Of a DNA stretch of 64,000 nucleotides, positions 24,823-36,576 are shown piece by piece. The notes under the pieces were generated by a model. That model searched no databases. It had not been told where the DNA came from and saw only the letters and a program-made list of their open reading frames with translations. Source of the DNA: Poronia punctata (Eukaryota; Ascomycota; Sordariomycetes; Xylariales; Xylariaceae). The position numbers and the translations under genes were made by a program. The DNA is taken from NCBI GenBank assembly GCA_022579005.1, contig MU401625.1:1-64000 (forward strand). Reading direction: 5' to 3'. Numbering within the stretch: the first letter of the stretch is position 1; every line of letters starts with the position of its first letter.

Positions 24823-26427
24823 TTACGCACTCTCAAATGACTGAACATGTACAGCACCACCCAGCTCCTTGGTGGCATAATTGAAGATACCAAAACGATA
24901 GCCCATAAAGTACGCCCAGTTCGTCCACATCGTATACGGCTCGTCGCCCAGCTGGACAAACTCGTCCCCATCAAGGCTATACGAGAAATTGGCCGCATAG
25001 GAACCAGCCGCACGCGCATCGAGCTCAGCCCGCAACCATAACGTCGTCGTGTCGGATGCCAACTCCTCTGACGCGATGACGGTGCCGTTCTCAATCGTAT
25101 CCCACGTCGACTCGTCCTGCGTGATGTTGTGCACGAGCGCGAGCGTGTTCACGTCGCCGGAGCGGTGAATCCCTATGTAGGCGGTGCGGTCGCGGAATGC
25201 TGCCAGACCGAACCGGTCGCCGTCTGCCAGGTCGCTGATGTCTACTTTGATGGTGCCGACGGGGAACTCGCCGTGGATACGATGCGTTAGCGTGTTGCGC
25301 GCGGCGTAGAAGTCGTCGGTTACGGTTGCGGTTGATAAGGTTAGACCACCGTTTTCTCCGCCTACCGAGTATTTGGTCTCGTCGGGGTTGTGGTTCCACT
25401 CCCAGGCTGGGCCTAGAGTTTCGTCTTCGAATGTGTCCGTGCCTGTCCAGGATGGCACTTCGGCAGCGGGGAGGGGATAGGGGTATTGCGCGCCCCAGCC
25501 ACCGTTGTCGTCGTACACTAGACTGGGGAATCCGTCGTCCTCCCAGACGATGGGCGCTAGTACGGGCATGCGTCCGGCCGGGTAGGCCCAGGTGAAGGAC
25601 ATGTAATACCAGTCTCCCTCGGATGTCTGCACTAGACTGCCCTGGTGTGGTGCGCCGCCGCCGGGGACGGGTGACTGGGCGTTTTGCACGAGAATCTTGG
25701 CCTCGAAAGGTCCGAACGGGCTTTCGGATTTCCAGATGTACGTGGTGTCGCCGGGGTGGTCGTTGAGGATGTAATAGAGCCCGTCCTTCTTGTACATGCG
25801 GTTACCCTCGATGCCGTCCTGGTCGACGTCGGTAGCGTTGAGCACGCTCTGCGACGTCTCCTCGCTAAGACCATCGGACGCTAACTGGGCGACGTGGACT
25901 TCGGTGCTGCCGTATACCACATACAATGTGTCGTCGTCGTCGACTAGCAGCCCGCAATCGTAATAGCATGTCCCGCCAGGCAGTTGCGCGCTTCTCTCCC
26001 ACGGACCGGCGACGTCTTCGGCCGTGTAGATGTACGTGTTCCAGAAATCTACACAGCCTATCCAGTACCAGAGGCCGTTACTCTCGCGATACCTCATCGT
26101 CGACGCCCACGTGCCGCCCCGGTAACTATGTCCATTCGTCAGGTTGTACGTCTCGCCAAAGTCGAGACTGGGGACCGAGTGTCCGATCAGCTCCCAATTG
26201 ACCAGGTCGGCTGAACGTAGGATCGGCGCGCCTGGGCTGTAGTGCATGTTCGAGGCCGAGAAGTAGTATAGCCCGTCGGGACCGACGGTCACGTCGTTGT
26301 CGGCGAAGTCCTCGTACACTACCGGGTTTTCGAATGTGCTGTTTGCCCGGGCCGAGAGGACGGCCGCAGCCGAGGCCGCCGCCGTCACTAGGCCTAAGCC
26401 CAGGAGTACAATGCTTTTGGGATACAT
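24823..26427 (-). CDS. Secreted glycoside hydrolase family 43 protein
   Basis: This is a single-exon protein of 534 residues. I chose the Met at 26427 because it places a standard signal peptide (MYPKSIVLLGLGLVTAAASA) at the N-terminus; an in-frame ATG at 26454 would add nine charged residues. The N-terminal two thirds is a five-bladed GH43 propeller. The catalytic base is in FADNDV (Asp43, matching the usual ADPD), the pKa-modulating Asp lies in CYYDCGLLVDDDD, and the acid Glu is in IEGNRMYKKDGLYYI. A beta-sandwich of the GH43 C-terminal type follows from about residue 330. Members are beta-xylosidases, alpha-L-arabinofuranosidases or related exo-enzymes on plant hemicellulose and pectin side chains; which one cannot be told from sequence alone. 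Several N-glycosylation sites fit secretion. Confidence 0.9.
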   Translation of the reverse strand: MYPKSIVLLGLGLVTAAASAAAVLSARANSTFENPVVYEDFADNDVTVGPDGLYYFSASNMHYSPGAPILRSADLVNWELIGHSVPSLDFGETYNLTNGHSYRGGTWASTMRYRESNGLWYWIGCVDFWNTYIYTAEDVAGPWERSAQLPGGTCYYDCGLLVDDDDTLYVVYGSTEVHVAQLASDGLSEETSQSVLNATDVDQDGIEGNRMYKKDGLYYILNDHPGDTTYIWKSESPFGPFEAKILVQNAQSPVPGGGAPHQGSLVQTSEGDWYYMSFTWAYPAGRMPVLAPIVWEDDGFPSLVYDDNGGWGAQYPYPLPAAEVPSWTGTDTFEDETLGPAWEWNHNPDETKYSVGGENGGLTLSTATVTDDFYAARNTLTHRIHGEFPVGTIKVDISDLADGDRFGLAAFRDRTAYIGIHRSGDVNTLALVHNITQDESTWDTIENGTVIASEELASDTTTLWLRAELDARAAGSYAANFSYSLDGDEFVQLGDEPYTMWTNWAYFMGYRFGIFNYATKELGGAVHVQSFESA

Positions 26428-27116
26428 CTTCCTTTCTCTACCACACGGAAACAAGAGACTTGGACAACGGGCGTTGGAAGAGCGGACATTTTTTGATATA
26501 TATATATATATTTCTCACCACCTACACGTTTAGGGTAACCTCGTCGTATTTGCCCCCATTTCGCCCGGCATCGAGTCCCGGATTGAAAAGAAGGACATCT
26601 TGGCAAGATCGTACACCGATCCACCGGCGGATGTTTCGAGCCGAAGTGGAATGTTCCGTTTTGGGCAGATACGGAGTAGGAAACGGCGCGCCTTAATAGG
26701 TGAGGATTTCACTTTCCGTGTCTATACTTTTTTTCCTTTTTTTATTTTTCCGTGTTTGTTGATTTGTCCATTATTCACCATGTGGGTGGGTTCTCATCAG
26801 GTTAGGTAGGTATTTTGGCCAACCTATAAACCTCCTGGGCCCCTGTTGTCGAGTATACTCTTGTCGCGTCAAGTTGAAATCAGTTAATTGCCTTGACATC
26901 GAAAGACATACCTATCTAGATTCCTCACTTCTCGGCGAGACGAATGATTTTTCTTGTTTTATGACTTATTGCAAGTGACAGCTTACATGCTGGTAGGTAC
27001 TTAGACTAGGTGTATCAGATAGATGTCTGCCAAGCGACTTTCCACTTGGCGTTGGATGAAATAAATCGGATTTAAACGCAGTCACTCACCTGTGACGGAT
27101 TGGCAATACGGAATAG
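26428..27116. other. Upstream region of the GH43 gene
   Basis: About 690 bases contain the GH43 promoter. A TA dinucleotide run (TATATATATATAT, about 26497-26510) lies 70-80 bases upstream of the chosen start and may act as a TATA region. A T-rich tract at about 26728-26748 follows. No gene is seen. Confidence 0.35.
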
Positions 27117-27481
27117 ATGCCAAGGTCCAAGGTACCAGGAATATACACCAATTGTCTATCTCAGGGACACGAAGACGCACTTGACTTTTTCTTGCTCCTC
27201 AGTTCGATTTCCGGCACCATTGGAAGTCCGACAGAGCCGAGTTACTGTGCTGCGAATGCATACATGGACAACTTTGCCCGCTATCGTCGTGCTCGGGGGC
27301 TGAAGGCGACCTCTCTTTTTTTGCCTTGGGTGTCATCGCCGAAGTTGGCTATAGCCCATCTCCACGAGCATCCTCAAATGGAAGCTGCTTATACTCGTCG
27401 AGAGGGCTTCAGTCTACCAGGCTAGGTACCGACGAAGAAGAGCTTCTGCAACTCGCCGACCTAGTCATCTCGCAAGTCTAA
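27117..27481 (+). pseudogene. Relic of a polyketide synthase ketoreductase domain
   Basis: From about 27165 the translation runs GHEDALDFFLLLSSISGTIG, followed by SPTEPSYCAANAYMDNFARY and RRARGLKATSLFLP. This is the end of a type I PKS ketoreductase domain: the LSS-S-G strand, the Tyr-x-x-x-Asn catalytic pair in SYCAANA, and the AYMDNFARYRR helix. The frame stops at 27423-27425, but shifting by one base near 27420 continues as LGTDEEELLQLADLVISQV and a stop. This matches the GLYGT...EEELLQL segment found just after the KR domain in fungal PKSs. No ketosynthase, acyltransferase or carrier domain is nearby, so this is an isolated, frameshifted remnant of a much larger gene. Confidence 0.75.
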
Positions 27482-28269
27482 TGGTGGCCGTTGACCGGAA
27501 TAGCAGGGTTCCATGACGATAATCTTACGCAGGCGCATGATGCATCTGTTGATATGCCTCGAGGCTCGAGATGCAGGCTGCCAAAGAGCAGGCGAGGGAT
27601 GAAACAGCATGGAGCAATTCGAAAGAGAACCTGTCTCTTAACCTACCTACAGACGCTCGGCCATCAGGGGTGACCGACTGATATACAAAGAATACATTGT
27701 ACGGTTTCTGTCACGTGGGTATGCGGCGCTATTTATGTATCAACTTTCTTGAGACCCCCCTTATTAGTGCTAGGATTAAACTCGATACAACACACCAAAA
27801 TGAAGTTTGTTTACTGGGATCGAGAATGGGGGAGTTCACCATCCTGTCACTCTGTTTTTTATGTGGCCTTTGTTAAAACTCGCGACTGGTTAGGAAATTG
27901 GAAAGACAGTTAGCGCAAACACATACGTCATTGACTCATAATATTGTAGTGGATAATGCCGGTGGGAACAAATTTTGTGATGGATCTTTCCTCCGGTTGT
28001 CGTTAGCGCAGTGGGTTTTTTCGATTCCTATCACAGTATGGAATATCAACGAATTTCGCAAAGGCGTGAAAAAAAGCCGAGGTTCGTCTTTATCAGATGT
28101 TTTATCTATCTACGATAGTCCCGTAGTCTAGGTTACGGGGTGTTTTACGAGTAATTAGACGTAGGTGCCTACTTTGCCACAGATCATACTACCACTTAAA
28201 AAGTGTCTTGCGAACTCGGAGAAGACGATTTGACGACTTTGAAAAGTATATGCGATCGCCATCGTGACA
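27482..28269. other. Intergenic region upstream of cytochrome c peroxidase
   Basis: About 790 bases show no gene; a 77-codon frame at 27898-28131 has no recognisable features. The stretch should contain the peroxidase promoter. Confidence 0.35.
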
Positions 28270-29420
28270 ATGGCACCACCTCAACCAACTGCACAACAGC
28301 TAGATGCTGTACGCGCCTCGATCCGCAAGCTTTGTAAGAAATTCCGTTTCCCCAAAGACATGACCCGAATGCTTAAACAGCTTCGGCGCATGTCCACTTT
28401 CACCCCCATCTCGCCCGTCCCGGATACTGACTTTAAAACATGACAGTACACCAACCCGACTACGACGACGGATCGGCCGGCCCTGTCCTCGTGCGTCTAG
28501 CATGGCATAGCGCGGGAACATACGACGCCACGACCGGCACAGGAGGCTCCAATGGCGCCGGGATGCGATACGAAGCCGAAGGTGGCGACCCCGCCAACGC
28601 CGGTCTACAGCACGCCCGCGCCTTTCTCGAACCCATCAAATCCGCATACCCATGGATAACGTACTCGGACCTGTGGTCGCTAGCCGGCGTCGTTGCTATC
28701 GAAGAGATGGGCGGACCCGAGGTTCCTTGGAAAGGAGGACGCACCGATTTCGGCGAACACGAGGTCGACCAGGCTAAGATCCCGCCGCGCGGTAGATTGC
28801 CTGATGCCACTCAGGGTGCTGCTCACTTGCGCAACATCTTTGGTCGCATGGGTTTCAATGACCAGGAGATTGTTGCTTTGAGCGGTGCCCATAACCTCGG
28901 TCGCTGCCATGGCGACCGCTCGGGTTTCGAGGGCAAGTGGGTCAACAACCCGACACGGTTCTCCAACCAATACTACCGTGTGTTGCTCGCAAACGAGAAG
29001 GAGTGGAAGCGCAAGAAGACGGCCGCCGGTGTCGAGCAGTTCGTCTTCGTCGAAGATCTCGGCGAGCAGAGCGAAGGTGAGCCCGACGAGGGGCTCATGA
29101 TGTTGCCTACCGACATGTGTCTCCTTTCCGACCCTGCTTTCCGACCGTGGGTTGAGAAATACGCCGCCGACAAGGACCTATTCTTTGCTCACTTTTCGGC
29201 CGTGTTCGCCAAGCTTCTTGAGCTTGGTATTCGGAGGGACGCTCAGGGCAACGTGATTAATGACGAAAACAAAAAGACGGGATACCGCAGTGCACCGAAG
29301 AAGAGCGACGAGCCCCAAGCACCGGGTGACCAGAACAAGGGCCAGATCGGCCACGAAGCGGGTGGATTGAAGGAGCAGAATGAGAAGTTCCGACAGAGGA
29401 AACAGGGTGCCAAGTTATAA
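28270..29420 (+). CDS. Cytochrome c peroxidase, non-mitochondrial-type N-terminus
   Basis: This heme peroxidase of class I reduces hydrogen peroxide, with ferrocytochrome c or another donor. Two exons, 28270-28333 and 28447-29420, join as [16 protein letters not shown] and give 345 residues. The 113-base intron has GTAAGA, a CTGAC branch site and CAG. Active-site residues are present with yeast spacing: Arg38, Trp41 and distal His42 in [12 protein letters not shown], proximal His170 in [10 protein letters not shown], and Trp186 in GKWVNNP sixteen residues later, matching the radical-bearing Trp191 of yeast. The N-terminus ([20 protein letters not shown]) is short and lacks the long transit peptide of mitochondrial Ccp1, so it resembles the second, shorter fungal CCP paralogue. 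The C-terminus is rich in Lys, Glu and Gln. Confidence 0.93.
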
Positions 29421-29808
29421 ACTCAGGGGCCAACTTAGACCTAGAATTGGGTACGGGCACCGGACTTGGGACATAGATATACACATAGACTTTAGAAGCC
29501 TCCCAAGAGCGCTCTTAGACATTTGAAGTAATGAGATACCGGTGGCATGGGCTTGGACTGCCAGTTCACACCTTTCGACTTGAATAGATATCGTGATCGA
29601 GCCTTGACGTTACAGCGATGTTACAGCGTGAATATGTTGCGGATCGTCCATCAACGGTCATCGACTTGCCTCGTCATCTCTTCTCCTGGGGGTTGACAAC
29701 GACCTTTATTTCAACATGTCTCCCCATCTTCGTCTTTGCCCTTGCGATTCCATAAGCCCATAGACAATTGTTTCCGTCTCTTCCCACCCGGGTCTAATGC
29801 TTCCATGG
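29421..29808. other. Convergent 3' region, peroxidase and NSE2
   Basis: About 390 bases separate two stop codons that face each other. They probably hold both 3' untranslated regions. No other feature is seen. Confidence 0.4.
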
Positions 29809-31051
29809 TTAAAGCATCTGCGAATCGCCATCCGCGGCTGCGTCATCATCATCATCGTCAGAATCATCCCTTTCCTTTTCAGCTTGCGCGCGTTTAATCT
29901 TCCGAAGCATCACTTGGTCGAAGAAAAAATCTTTGAGATTGACTTGCTATACCGAAAAAAGCTGTCAGCGCCTGCTCATGCATAGTTTCCTCGAAGAATT
30001 TCAGGACAACGGAAGGCATTATTAAATAGAGATGAGCGAGGTATAAAGTGCACCACAAGATACGTACCCGACTACAGCCTGTCTGTGGACATTGTGCCGT
30101 GCGATTCGGCTGCGAACGAAGAAACTGCACGATGGCAGGTTTGTTGAAAGTGTGCCTGCACCGCGTGCTGGTAAAAGGCTCGTCCATGACGACCATGGAC
30201 AGCGGGCAGTATATGCTGACTTGCTCTCCCGCAACCACCAAATCTTCATCTTCTTCGTCTTCCTCCTCCTCATCGTTTGCATGATTCTCCCTGAACCAGC
30301 GCGATGCGTCCGGCAATGGTTTCCCCTCTGCACCATGTACAGCATCCCACCACAGCCGCTTGAAACCGACATAGTCGTTATCGCGTGCGTATCGCTCCTC
30401 GAGAGATCTCCTAGCGTAATCGGCAGCGGCCTTTTCTTTTTCGGTTCTCAAAATGCGTAGAGGACCAATAATATCCGGCTGCGTATTCCCCATAACATCG
30501 TCTTCGCCTTCCTGTCCGTCGCGATTTCTAGCGTTTGCACTCTCGAATTCGACTTTCCGCGTCGTACTTTGTATCGCACTCCGGCCGTCTTCTAACTCTA
30601 CTCGCAGGTCGATGACTTCGCGTACTGCCGCCTCGCAGTCTGCAGATAATTGAGGTACGGCTTCGCTCAGTCGGTGGAGAGCATCTTCATCGTCGCGTTT
30701 TGGTTGACTGCTCCTCACTTGGTCCTCCTCCTCCTCTTCGGCGCTCTGGGCCCGTCCCGACCTCTTTGCTTTACTAGCCTCCTTCCGTTCTCTATGTCGG
30801 TCGTTGATTTCCGATATGCTATCGGTTAGACTTTTGACCGACTTCTTCAGCTGTTCCTCGTATTTCCGCGTATCCGCATTGTGTGTGCAAAGTTCGGCTA
30901 GCGCTCTGCGTGCGGCATCGTTGAGAGGACATGATGGCGGTTCGTACTCTGGTAATTTGATAACGGCACGGCCTGGTTGACCTCTCCTCGATTGCGATGG
31001 GGATGTGCCGCGTTGCCCGCGATTGCGCTGGGCACCGGAAACGAGAGGCAT
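29809..31051 (-). CDS. NSE2: SMC5-SMC6 complex SUMO ligase NSE2/MMS21
   Basis: NSE2 is the E3 SUMO ligase arm of the SMC5-SMC6 complex, acting in nuclear DNA repair. Exon 1 (31051-30068, 328 codons) joins exon 2 (29946-29809) across a 121-base intron beginning GTACGT and ending TAG, giving 373 residues. The splice restores the expected continuation VNLKDFFFDQVMLRKIKRAQ and an acidic tail. The SP-RING is at residues 282-328: Cys282, Cys298, His300, Cys321 and Cys326, with CPLSMVVMDEP and CPQTGC motifs. The N-terminal half has long charged helices suited to binding the SMC5 coiled coil. Without splicing, the reading frame would run into about 40 unrelated residues, which supports the intron. 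Confidence 0.9.
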
Positions 31052-34000
31052 TGTTTTCGTCCTACTTGTGATAGAGGATGTACAGAGTGCCCCTCATACG
31101 TCAAGGCGGTAGTATAATTATGTTCTCCCGCTGTATTATGTTGTTTCTCTCTTGAATACGGCGGTTCAAGGGCATGCAAGGCCGTGTCTGTAGAGTAATC
31201 AGGTATTCAACCTTACGAGTAGTGCAATGAAGCTGCTTGTCTCTAGGAGTAATAAGCATTCAGTCGCGTCAAGTAAGCGCGATCCAAGCGTGTTGAGTGG
31301 TAGCGCATTTGGCATTCTCTTATCGATACGGTGATGTCCCAATATCCACTGTAATTACAGGGGGCTTAGTGGGGTAGTGTACGGATGTCGAGTGCCAAGT
31401 GGGACAGGTATTTATTTGCTCGTACTGTACGTATCCAAGACTCCCCGGACCCCACGTAGCGTCAGGTCAGCATCAACGCTCAGTACGTGTTCAAGAGATC
31501 GTTTGTATTTGTCAATAGATCCATTCCAGTGCAGGGTTGTAGCATCTGGAATTTCACAAGTCCTCTATCTCATCTGGCCGTGTATGAAAAGGACGAAGAA
31601 TTGATTGTCCTTGATCACTGTATTATGGTGTCCTTATTCTACCCCCGAATGCAGAGAACACCCTGCCTCCACTGTCCTGGCACGGCTCCATCTCGTTCCA
31701 TGTGTGGAATAAGAAAAGGCCTACTGGTTTACTTGCAGGTTATCCTGAAAGTATCCCTCCTAGAGTCACAAATATACTACATGGACAAACCATATCGTCC
31801 AGGTTAAGGCGGTTGCTAGTCGGCAGGTGATATCACAGGCGATCTAGGTGTGTAGGACGGCGTTGAATATGTTGTTGGATGAAGGCGAAACGGAACGAGG
31901 GCGCAAGCCACTGATGCGTCGTCAGTCCCGAGGTTAACATGAAGTCGCTCCATATGGTCGAGCATGATAACAAATACAGACTCATGGCGCAACCAGGCGG
32001 CGTGTTCCAATTAGTACATTTGCTTTTCTGTCTGGACCGGTGAAAACTGGCGAACATCAATCTACTCGTAGACACAGAACATTATCTCTAACTATCACAT
32101 CAGCCCTTTGGTCACATGCCACATCCATCCGGCACTGACGAAGCATGTTATTTCAACTTCTACGCTTTGGCGGCGGCGTCGTGGTGTATTTTGGCGCAGT
32201 TGAGCCAATGGCTTTATGGGGCCGCGGACCACCCGAGCGCGAGTATGGGTTGATATGGTCATAGGACAGGACAAGACGAGACGAGACAAGGAATTTGACT
32301 GACACTTGAGCAATCGCGACTCGCGAGGCCCTGTCCCGCGACTCCCGCGACTCCCGCGACTCCCGCCACAGATTCTGTAAGTGCTGAGCACGTTATATAT
32401 GTTTCGCATTGGTTTAGTAGAGATGCCACACGTGATCACTCTAGTTTACTTATTGCGAGACAGCCTTCCTTTTATCAGTCCAGTTAAAGAAGGAATGCGG
32501 TTCGTCCGAGTCAACCGTAGATTAAGAGGGCTGGCAATCTGTGGGTGGGTAAATCGGATCTTGCTATCGATTCACTTTTTCTCTCCACGCCGACTGGGTA
32601 GAGCATAAGGGGGGTACCCAATGGGGGCCGAGGAAGGGGCTAATTCTGGATCATGATTCTGTTGTCGACAGCCTGCTGGCATCTTCGTCGTACAAATCTA
32701 TTCAATTCCCGAACTGCTGTCAGTCGGAAAACTTGAAACAATACCGGTTGGTTTCTGTTCCAGCGCCGCAAGGCTTCCCAAGGTTGGGGATGCTGGGGTA
32801 CGTACCAGTTAACAAGTTATCACTAACCCTGCAACTATCCTGTCTAACCCCTCTTTTTCCCTTCTTCGGGTGCGACGGCCATAGTGCTATCTAGGAGACT
32901 GTAGGTATGACATCAGGTCGTCATCAGCTTACACTACGCTATCGGTTTGCTATAACCGACCATTGAAGGCTTGGTCGGTATGAGTGTGAGATGCGATGAA
33001 GCTATACATGTATTAGGTGTTAATTATCGTGGAGTGGAATACAGATACTGCTTGTTGTTTCTGGATCTGCGACTATATCGAGAAATACTGTTATTTTTAC
33101 CAAAAGAAAGGGTAGCAATTACCACCTCTCGTTCTATCTCAACGTTTCTATATGTACTGTAGAGTATCTATTCTGCATGTACGCGGCAGCTAAATCGAGC
33201 AACAGAAGCAGGCTGGGAAAACAAGAAAGTAGCAAACCGGAAGAAATGTCAAAGATTAATGACTTGCATTTGTCGTGGTCGCATTATCCCTGCATCTTGC
33301 ATCTTGCATGCGCCAGCCTGGTTGGGTCTATGGCGCGATATAGTGAGAATCGACTGGTTGGGAAGAGAAACACTGCCCTCCTGCACATGGCTGTTTGTCT
33401 CTCAAATTGTCTGGGGAGAAGCTAGAGATTTGGGGTCGAGACGAGTCGAGAGCTTGGGGTCGAGATACAATGATCTGTGTTTTCTATTATTTACCTTAGT
33501 CAAGGTGTCAGTCTACGAAACGGATGAAGATTTTCTTCTCCAGCCAGACCTTCATGCAGCTTACCTGATACGAAGGTACAAGGCAACTATCGAGAGAAAC
33601 ACATATTTTGCGGTAGGCTAGCTCGATTCCCAGCCTCCCATTGGCTCATTAACTCTTCCTACTAACAGGGATATCTCCCGTAAGCTCTAGGCAGTGGAGC
33701 CACCTTTTGTTGGCCCCGCCGAGCCCCGTACATCATTGCAGGGGTAATACGATGACAACTGCATGATACTATGGATTCCCAGACACCCAGACCAGGAGTT
33801 ATTATACCAGCAACCGCATGTGCTACTGGATTAACAGTCTGCGAAGCATGGTTTCGACGCTACCTGGGCTGAGTATCGGAGAGCTGTAGCCGCCGATGGG
33901 ACAGATCCAGTCCACGGATTGGAATGTTGGCGCTGCACCGACAACGAAAAAAAGATGGTTCTCTGTATCGAGACCCCCCCATGTCGCTGTTGTATCCCCG

Positions 34001-34324
34001 TCCTCCCAACGTCATCTTCCCTGTATGTATGCAAGACCTACTGTCTTGTCTTGAAGAAGAAGGGTCCGGGAACTTGATAAACCTTCTTAGACCCTGATTG
34101 CAAACTGTAAATCTGCTCATAAAGAACGTTTTCCACTCTTTGTTCTACCATTTTCTCCTATTTTCCCCCTCTTCCGTCTTTCATTCCCTTGATTTGTATG
34201 ATTAACGACTTGTTGCATGTACTAAACTAAACTGTCCATTCTTCTTATTGTACCGAATCTTTTGCCCCGCTGTTGGGCATCCGGTCGTTCCAAGTCACCA
34301 TCGACATATCGACAATTGAGCGCC
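31052..34324. other. 3.3-kb region without a recognised gene
   Basis: This is the longest gene-free stretch outside the AT-rich block. Frames of up to 120 codons occur, but none shows a domain, signal peptide or codon pattern I trust. The region holds a 9-base tandem repeat (32335-32367) and two TACGAGTA motifs (31214-31221 and 32063-32070). It includes the NSE2 promoter and, at its right end, a C- and T-rich leader for the next gene. Confidence 0.4.
32335..32367. repeat. Tandem repeat, 9-bp unit CCCGCGACT
   Basis: The unit starts at 32335, 32344 and 32353, with a partial fourth copy. It is not inside a recognised gene. Short related stretches (AATCGCGACTCGCGAG) lie just before it. Confidence 0.75.
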
Positions 34325-35542
34325 ATGATGGACCGATATCTCGGGTCCATGTTCTCATCACAGTCTGCGGCGAAGCCGGAAGCCCCGAAGCCCAGAAGAA
34401 GGTTACAAAAAATCAGTGCTCAGCGGCCCCAATCGGTCAACTACAGCGATACCAAGCCATCTCAGGAGATCAAGACACAAAGAAGGACATCGACATTCAA
34501 TATCTTTAGCAGCATCAAGTCGAATTCTTCTACTACTACCCATCGACCGTCTCTGCCACACTCTGCAGATAGTGAGGACGGTACATGGCTCCAGGAATTC
34601 CGGGATAGCGGCTATTTATGCCGCGATGGCCGTCCCTCACGAAACTCGGTCGCTTTCAAGGACGGCGAGAGGCCGAAGAGTGTTGTCATCCCTGAATTTG
34701 CGCATTTGGCTATGAAGGATGAGAAACCAGTCTCCCCACAGCCAGAAACAAAGACAGAGACAGATACGGAGAAAGAAAAAGAAAAAGAGACCCCACCGGT
34801 CGTGACGCCGGCACCTCGTCAGCGGACTTTGAGGCGATACGCGAAAACGCCAGTCTTACATATTGGACAGCTGGAGACGCACCCTTTATTAGATACGCAA
34901 GCGACGTCGCAGGACGTGCCGAGTATAGAGAGCATCGCCGAGTCCTATAGAGCACTGCTCGAATCCCGCTGCGATAGTCTGAATGAGCGGCCCGTAGACA
35001 CACCGTCGACTCCTCGAAAGGCATCGTTCATAGCACAAGATACCAGCGCTTTGCCATCGCCTCTGGAACCAGTTACTGAAATACCGGAACCGCCCTTCCC
35101 GCGGGGTACGCCTCGCTCTGATGATGGCACGCTAGTCGCCTCTGACGGAGGTTCTGTGCGGCGGAGATACGGCTCCACTTCACCCCCTCTGACTTCACCA
35201 TCCTGGAGCAGTTACGAAACGGCAGCGACTAGCCCAAGACACAGCTCGGTAGAACCGCGTCGGGAAGCCCCCGACCTGAGACCGTGCATAGACCTCCTGA
35301 TGAAGGAGTTGTCGTCGGCTTTCCGCAACAAAAGTGGGCGGGGTAAGGGCGAGATATCGGCGTTGCAGGTATGGGTCATGATTGGAACTTACGAAAGATT
35401 ACGTGACCAAGTTCTCCAGTCTGGCGAAAACCACAGCACCTTGGTACCAATGTTTGATTCGTGGCTGTGCGCATTGCGGTCGATACATAATGAGATGACG
35501 GGGTCTGATGGGCAAGGAAGTGAGAGTGATTATGGAGATTGA
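34325..35542 (+). CDS. Ser/Pro-rich protein of unknown function
   Basis: A single exon encodes 405 residues from the first of two adjacent ATGs (MMDRYLGSMFSS). The first 300 residues are low in hydrophobics and rich in Ser, Pro, Thr, Arg and Lys, with a charged run (ETDTEKEKEKE), and are probably disordered with many phosphorylation-type sites. The last 90 residues look folded: RPCIDLLMKELSSAF, ISALQVWVMIGTYERLRDQV and PMFDSWLCALRSIHNEM form amphipathic helices. No signal peptide or membrane segment is present. I recall similar unnamed proteins in other filamentous fungi but cannot name a function. The long open frame without introns and the structured C-terminus argue that it is real. Confidence 0.75.
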   Translation: MMDRYLGSMFSSQSAAKPEAPKPRRRLQKISAQRPQSVNYSDTKPSQEIKTQRRTSTFNIFSSIKSNSSTTTHRPSLPHSADSEDGTWLQEFRDSGYLCRDGRPSRNSVAFKDGERPKSVVIPEFAHLAMKDEKPVSPQPETKTETDTEKEKEKETPPVVTPAPRQRTLRRYAKTPVLHIGQLETHPLLDTQATSQDVPSIESIAESYRALLESRCDSLNERPVDTPSTPRKASFIAQDTSALPSPLEPVTEIPEPPFPRGTPRSDDGTLVASDGGSVRRRYGSTSPPLTSPSWSSYETAATSPRHSSVEPRREAPDLRPCIDLLMKELSSAFRNKSGRGKGEISALQVWVMIGTYERLRDQVLQSGENHSTLVPMFDSWLCALRSIHNEMTGSDGQGSESDYGD

Positions 35543-36576
35543 AGGAGAAGTCTTCGAATACTTTTTAAATGTAATGTTTTATACAATGAATCAAGTTCGG
35601 AACGTCACCGATGATACTTCTTATGTATACCGGACCTCGTCTGTTGGAGAGGCGCCGCAGAAGTACGGTAACGGATTCGGCCGTAAAAAATACGATATAA
35701 GAAAGGGGAAAATCTCGACATGTGGAACCATCTGGCGCACTGTTGGCCAGGAGGTCGGCTAGAAGCAAAGATCGTCATCTGGAGGTGTTCTTCCGTGGAG
35801 CAAAAATAAGGTAGCATTCAACTGAGACAAAACACGTTGTGCCAGCATGGTATGCGCCCCTATCCCATTGTGCCTATTCCATTTTGTCTATCCCTCGCCT
35901 TCAGAAGCCAGACCATATCAAAAGACTACGATGAGTATGAATACGAAATAGCCCTACAAAACTTGCTCGTCAGCTCACAGCCTACCTAGTCCATGGTAAG
36001 CTGATAGAACTTTGGAAAAATTGCAAAAGGCTGATTCTAGATGGCTTAGATAAGCCGGTAGAGCACAGAATCTGAGGTAACATTGCGCCATATATCTGGT
36101 TAGTGTGACATGCAACCGGAGGGAGGAACGACTCTGAATACGGCTCGTAAGGCAGCTACCCGAGCTGACCTGACCCCCAATTGCCCATCTAAAAGATTTC
36201 TTCTGAAGATTTGATAGGTCCGATAGTTCACATATCTCCCAGGTAGATCTTTTTCATCTACTCCATCGACATGGTGGTGTGAGTGATGGAGGGAGGGTGG
36301 TCTGGCCTATACGAGACGTCCTAGAGTCCAATTATAGATGGGATGAGGAAATGGAGGCGGATAAAATGAAAGCAAACATATTTATCTAGTTTGTTTTCCG
36401 GCAATTTTTATTAGTCCATTTCGTTCTCCTCCCTTTGATTAGATTGATTGCTTCCATGCGTATATCAACCCGGTGAAGAACCCGCGATCACTGGAACCCA
36501 AGACGCGTAACTGGTATTGCAGTGTGCAGAGAAGAAACGAGAACGGCCGAACCAGGAAAAAGACAAGGACGATAAG
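35543..36576. other. Intergenic region upstream of a secreted-protein gene
   Basis: About 1 kb contains no supportable gene. Both flanking genes are on the plus strand, so it should hold the 3' end of one and the promoter of the next. An A-rich purine leader precedes the start at 36577. Confidence 0.4.
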
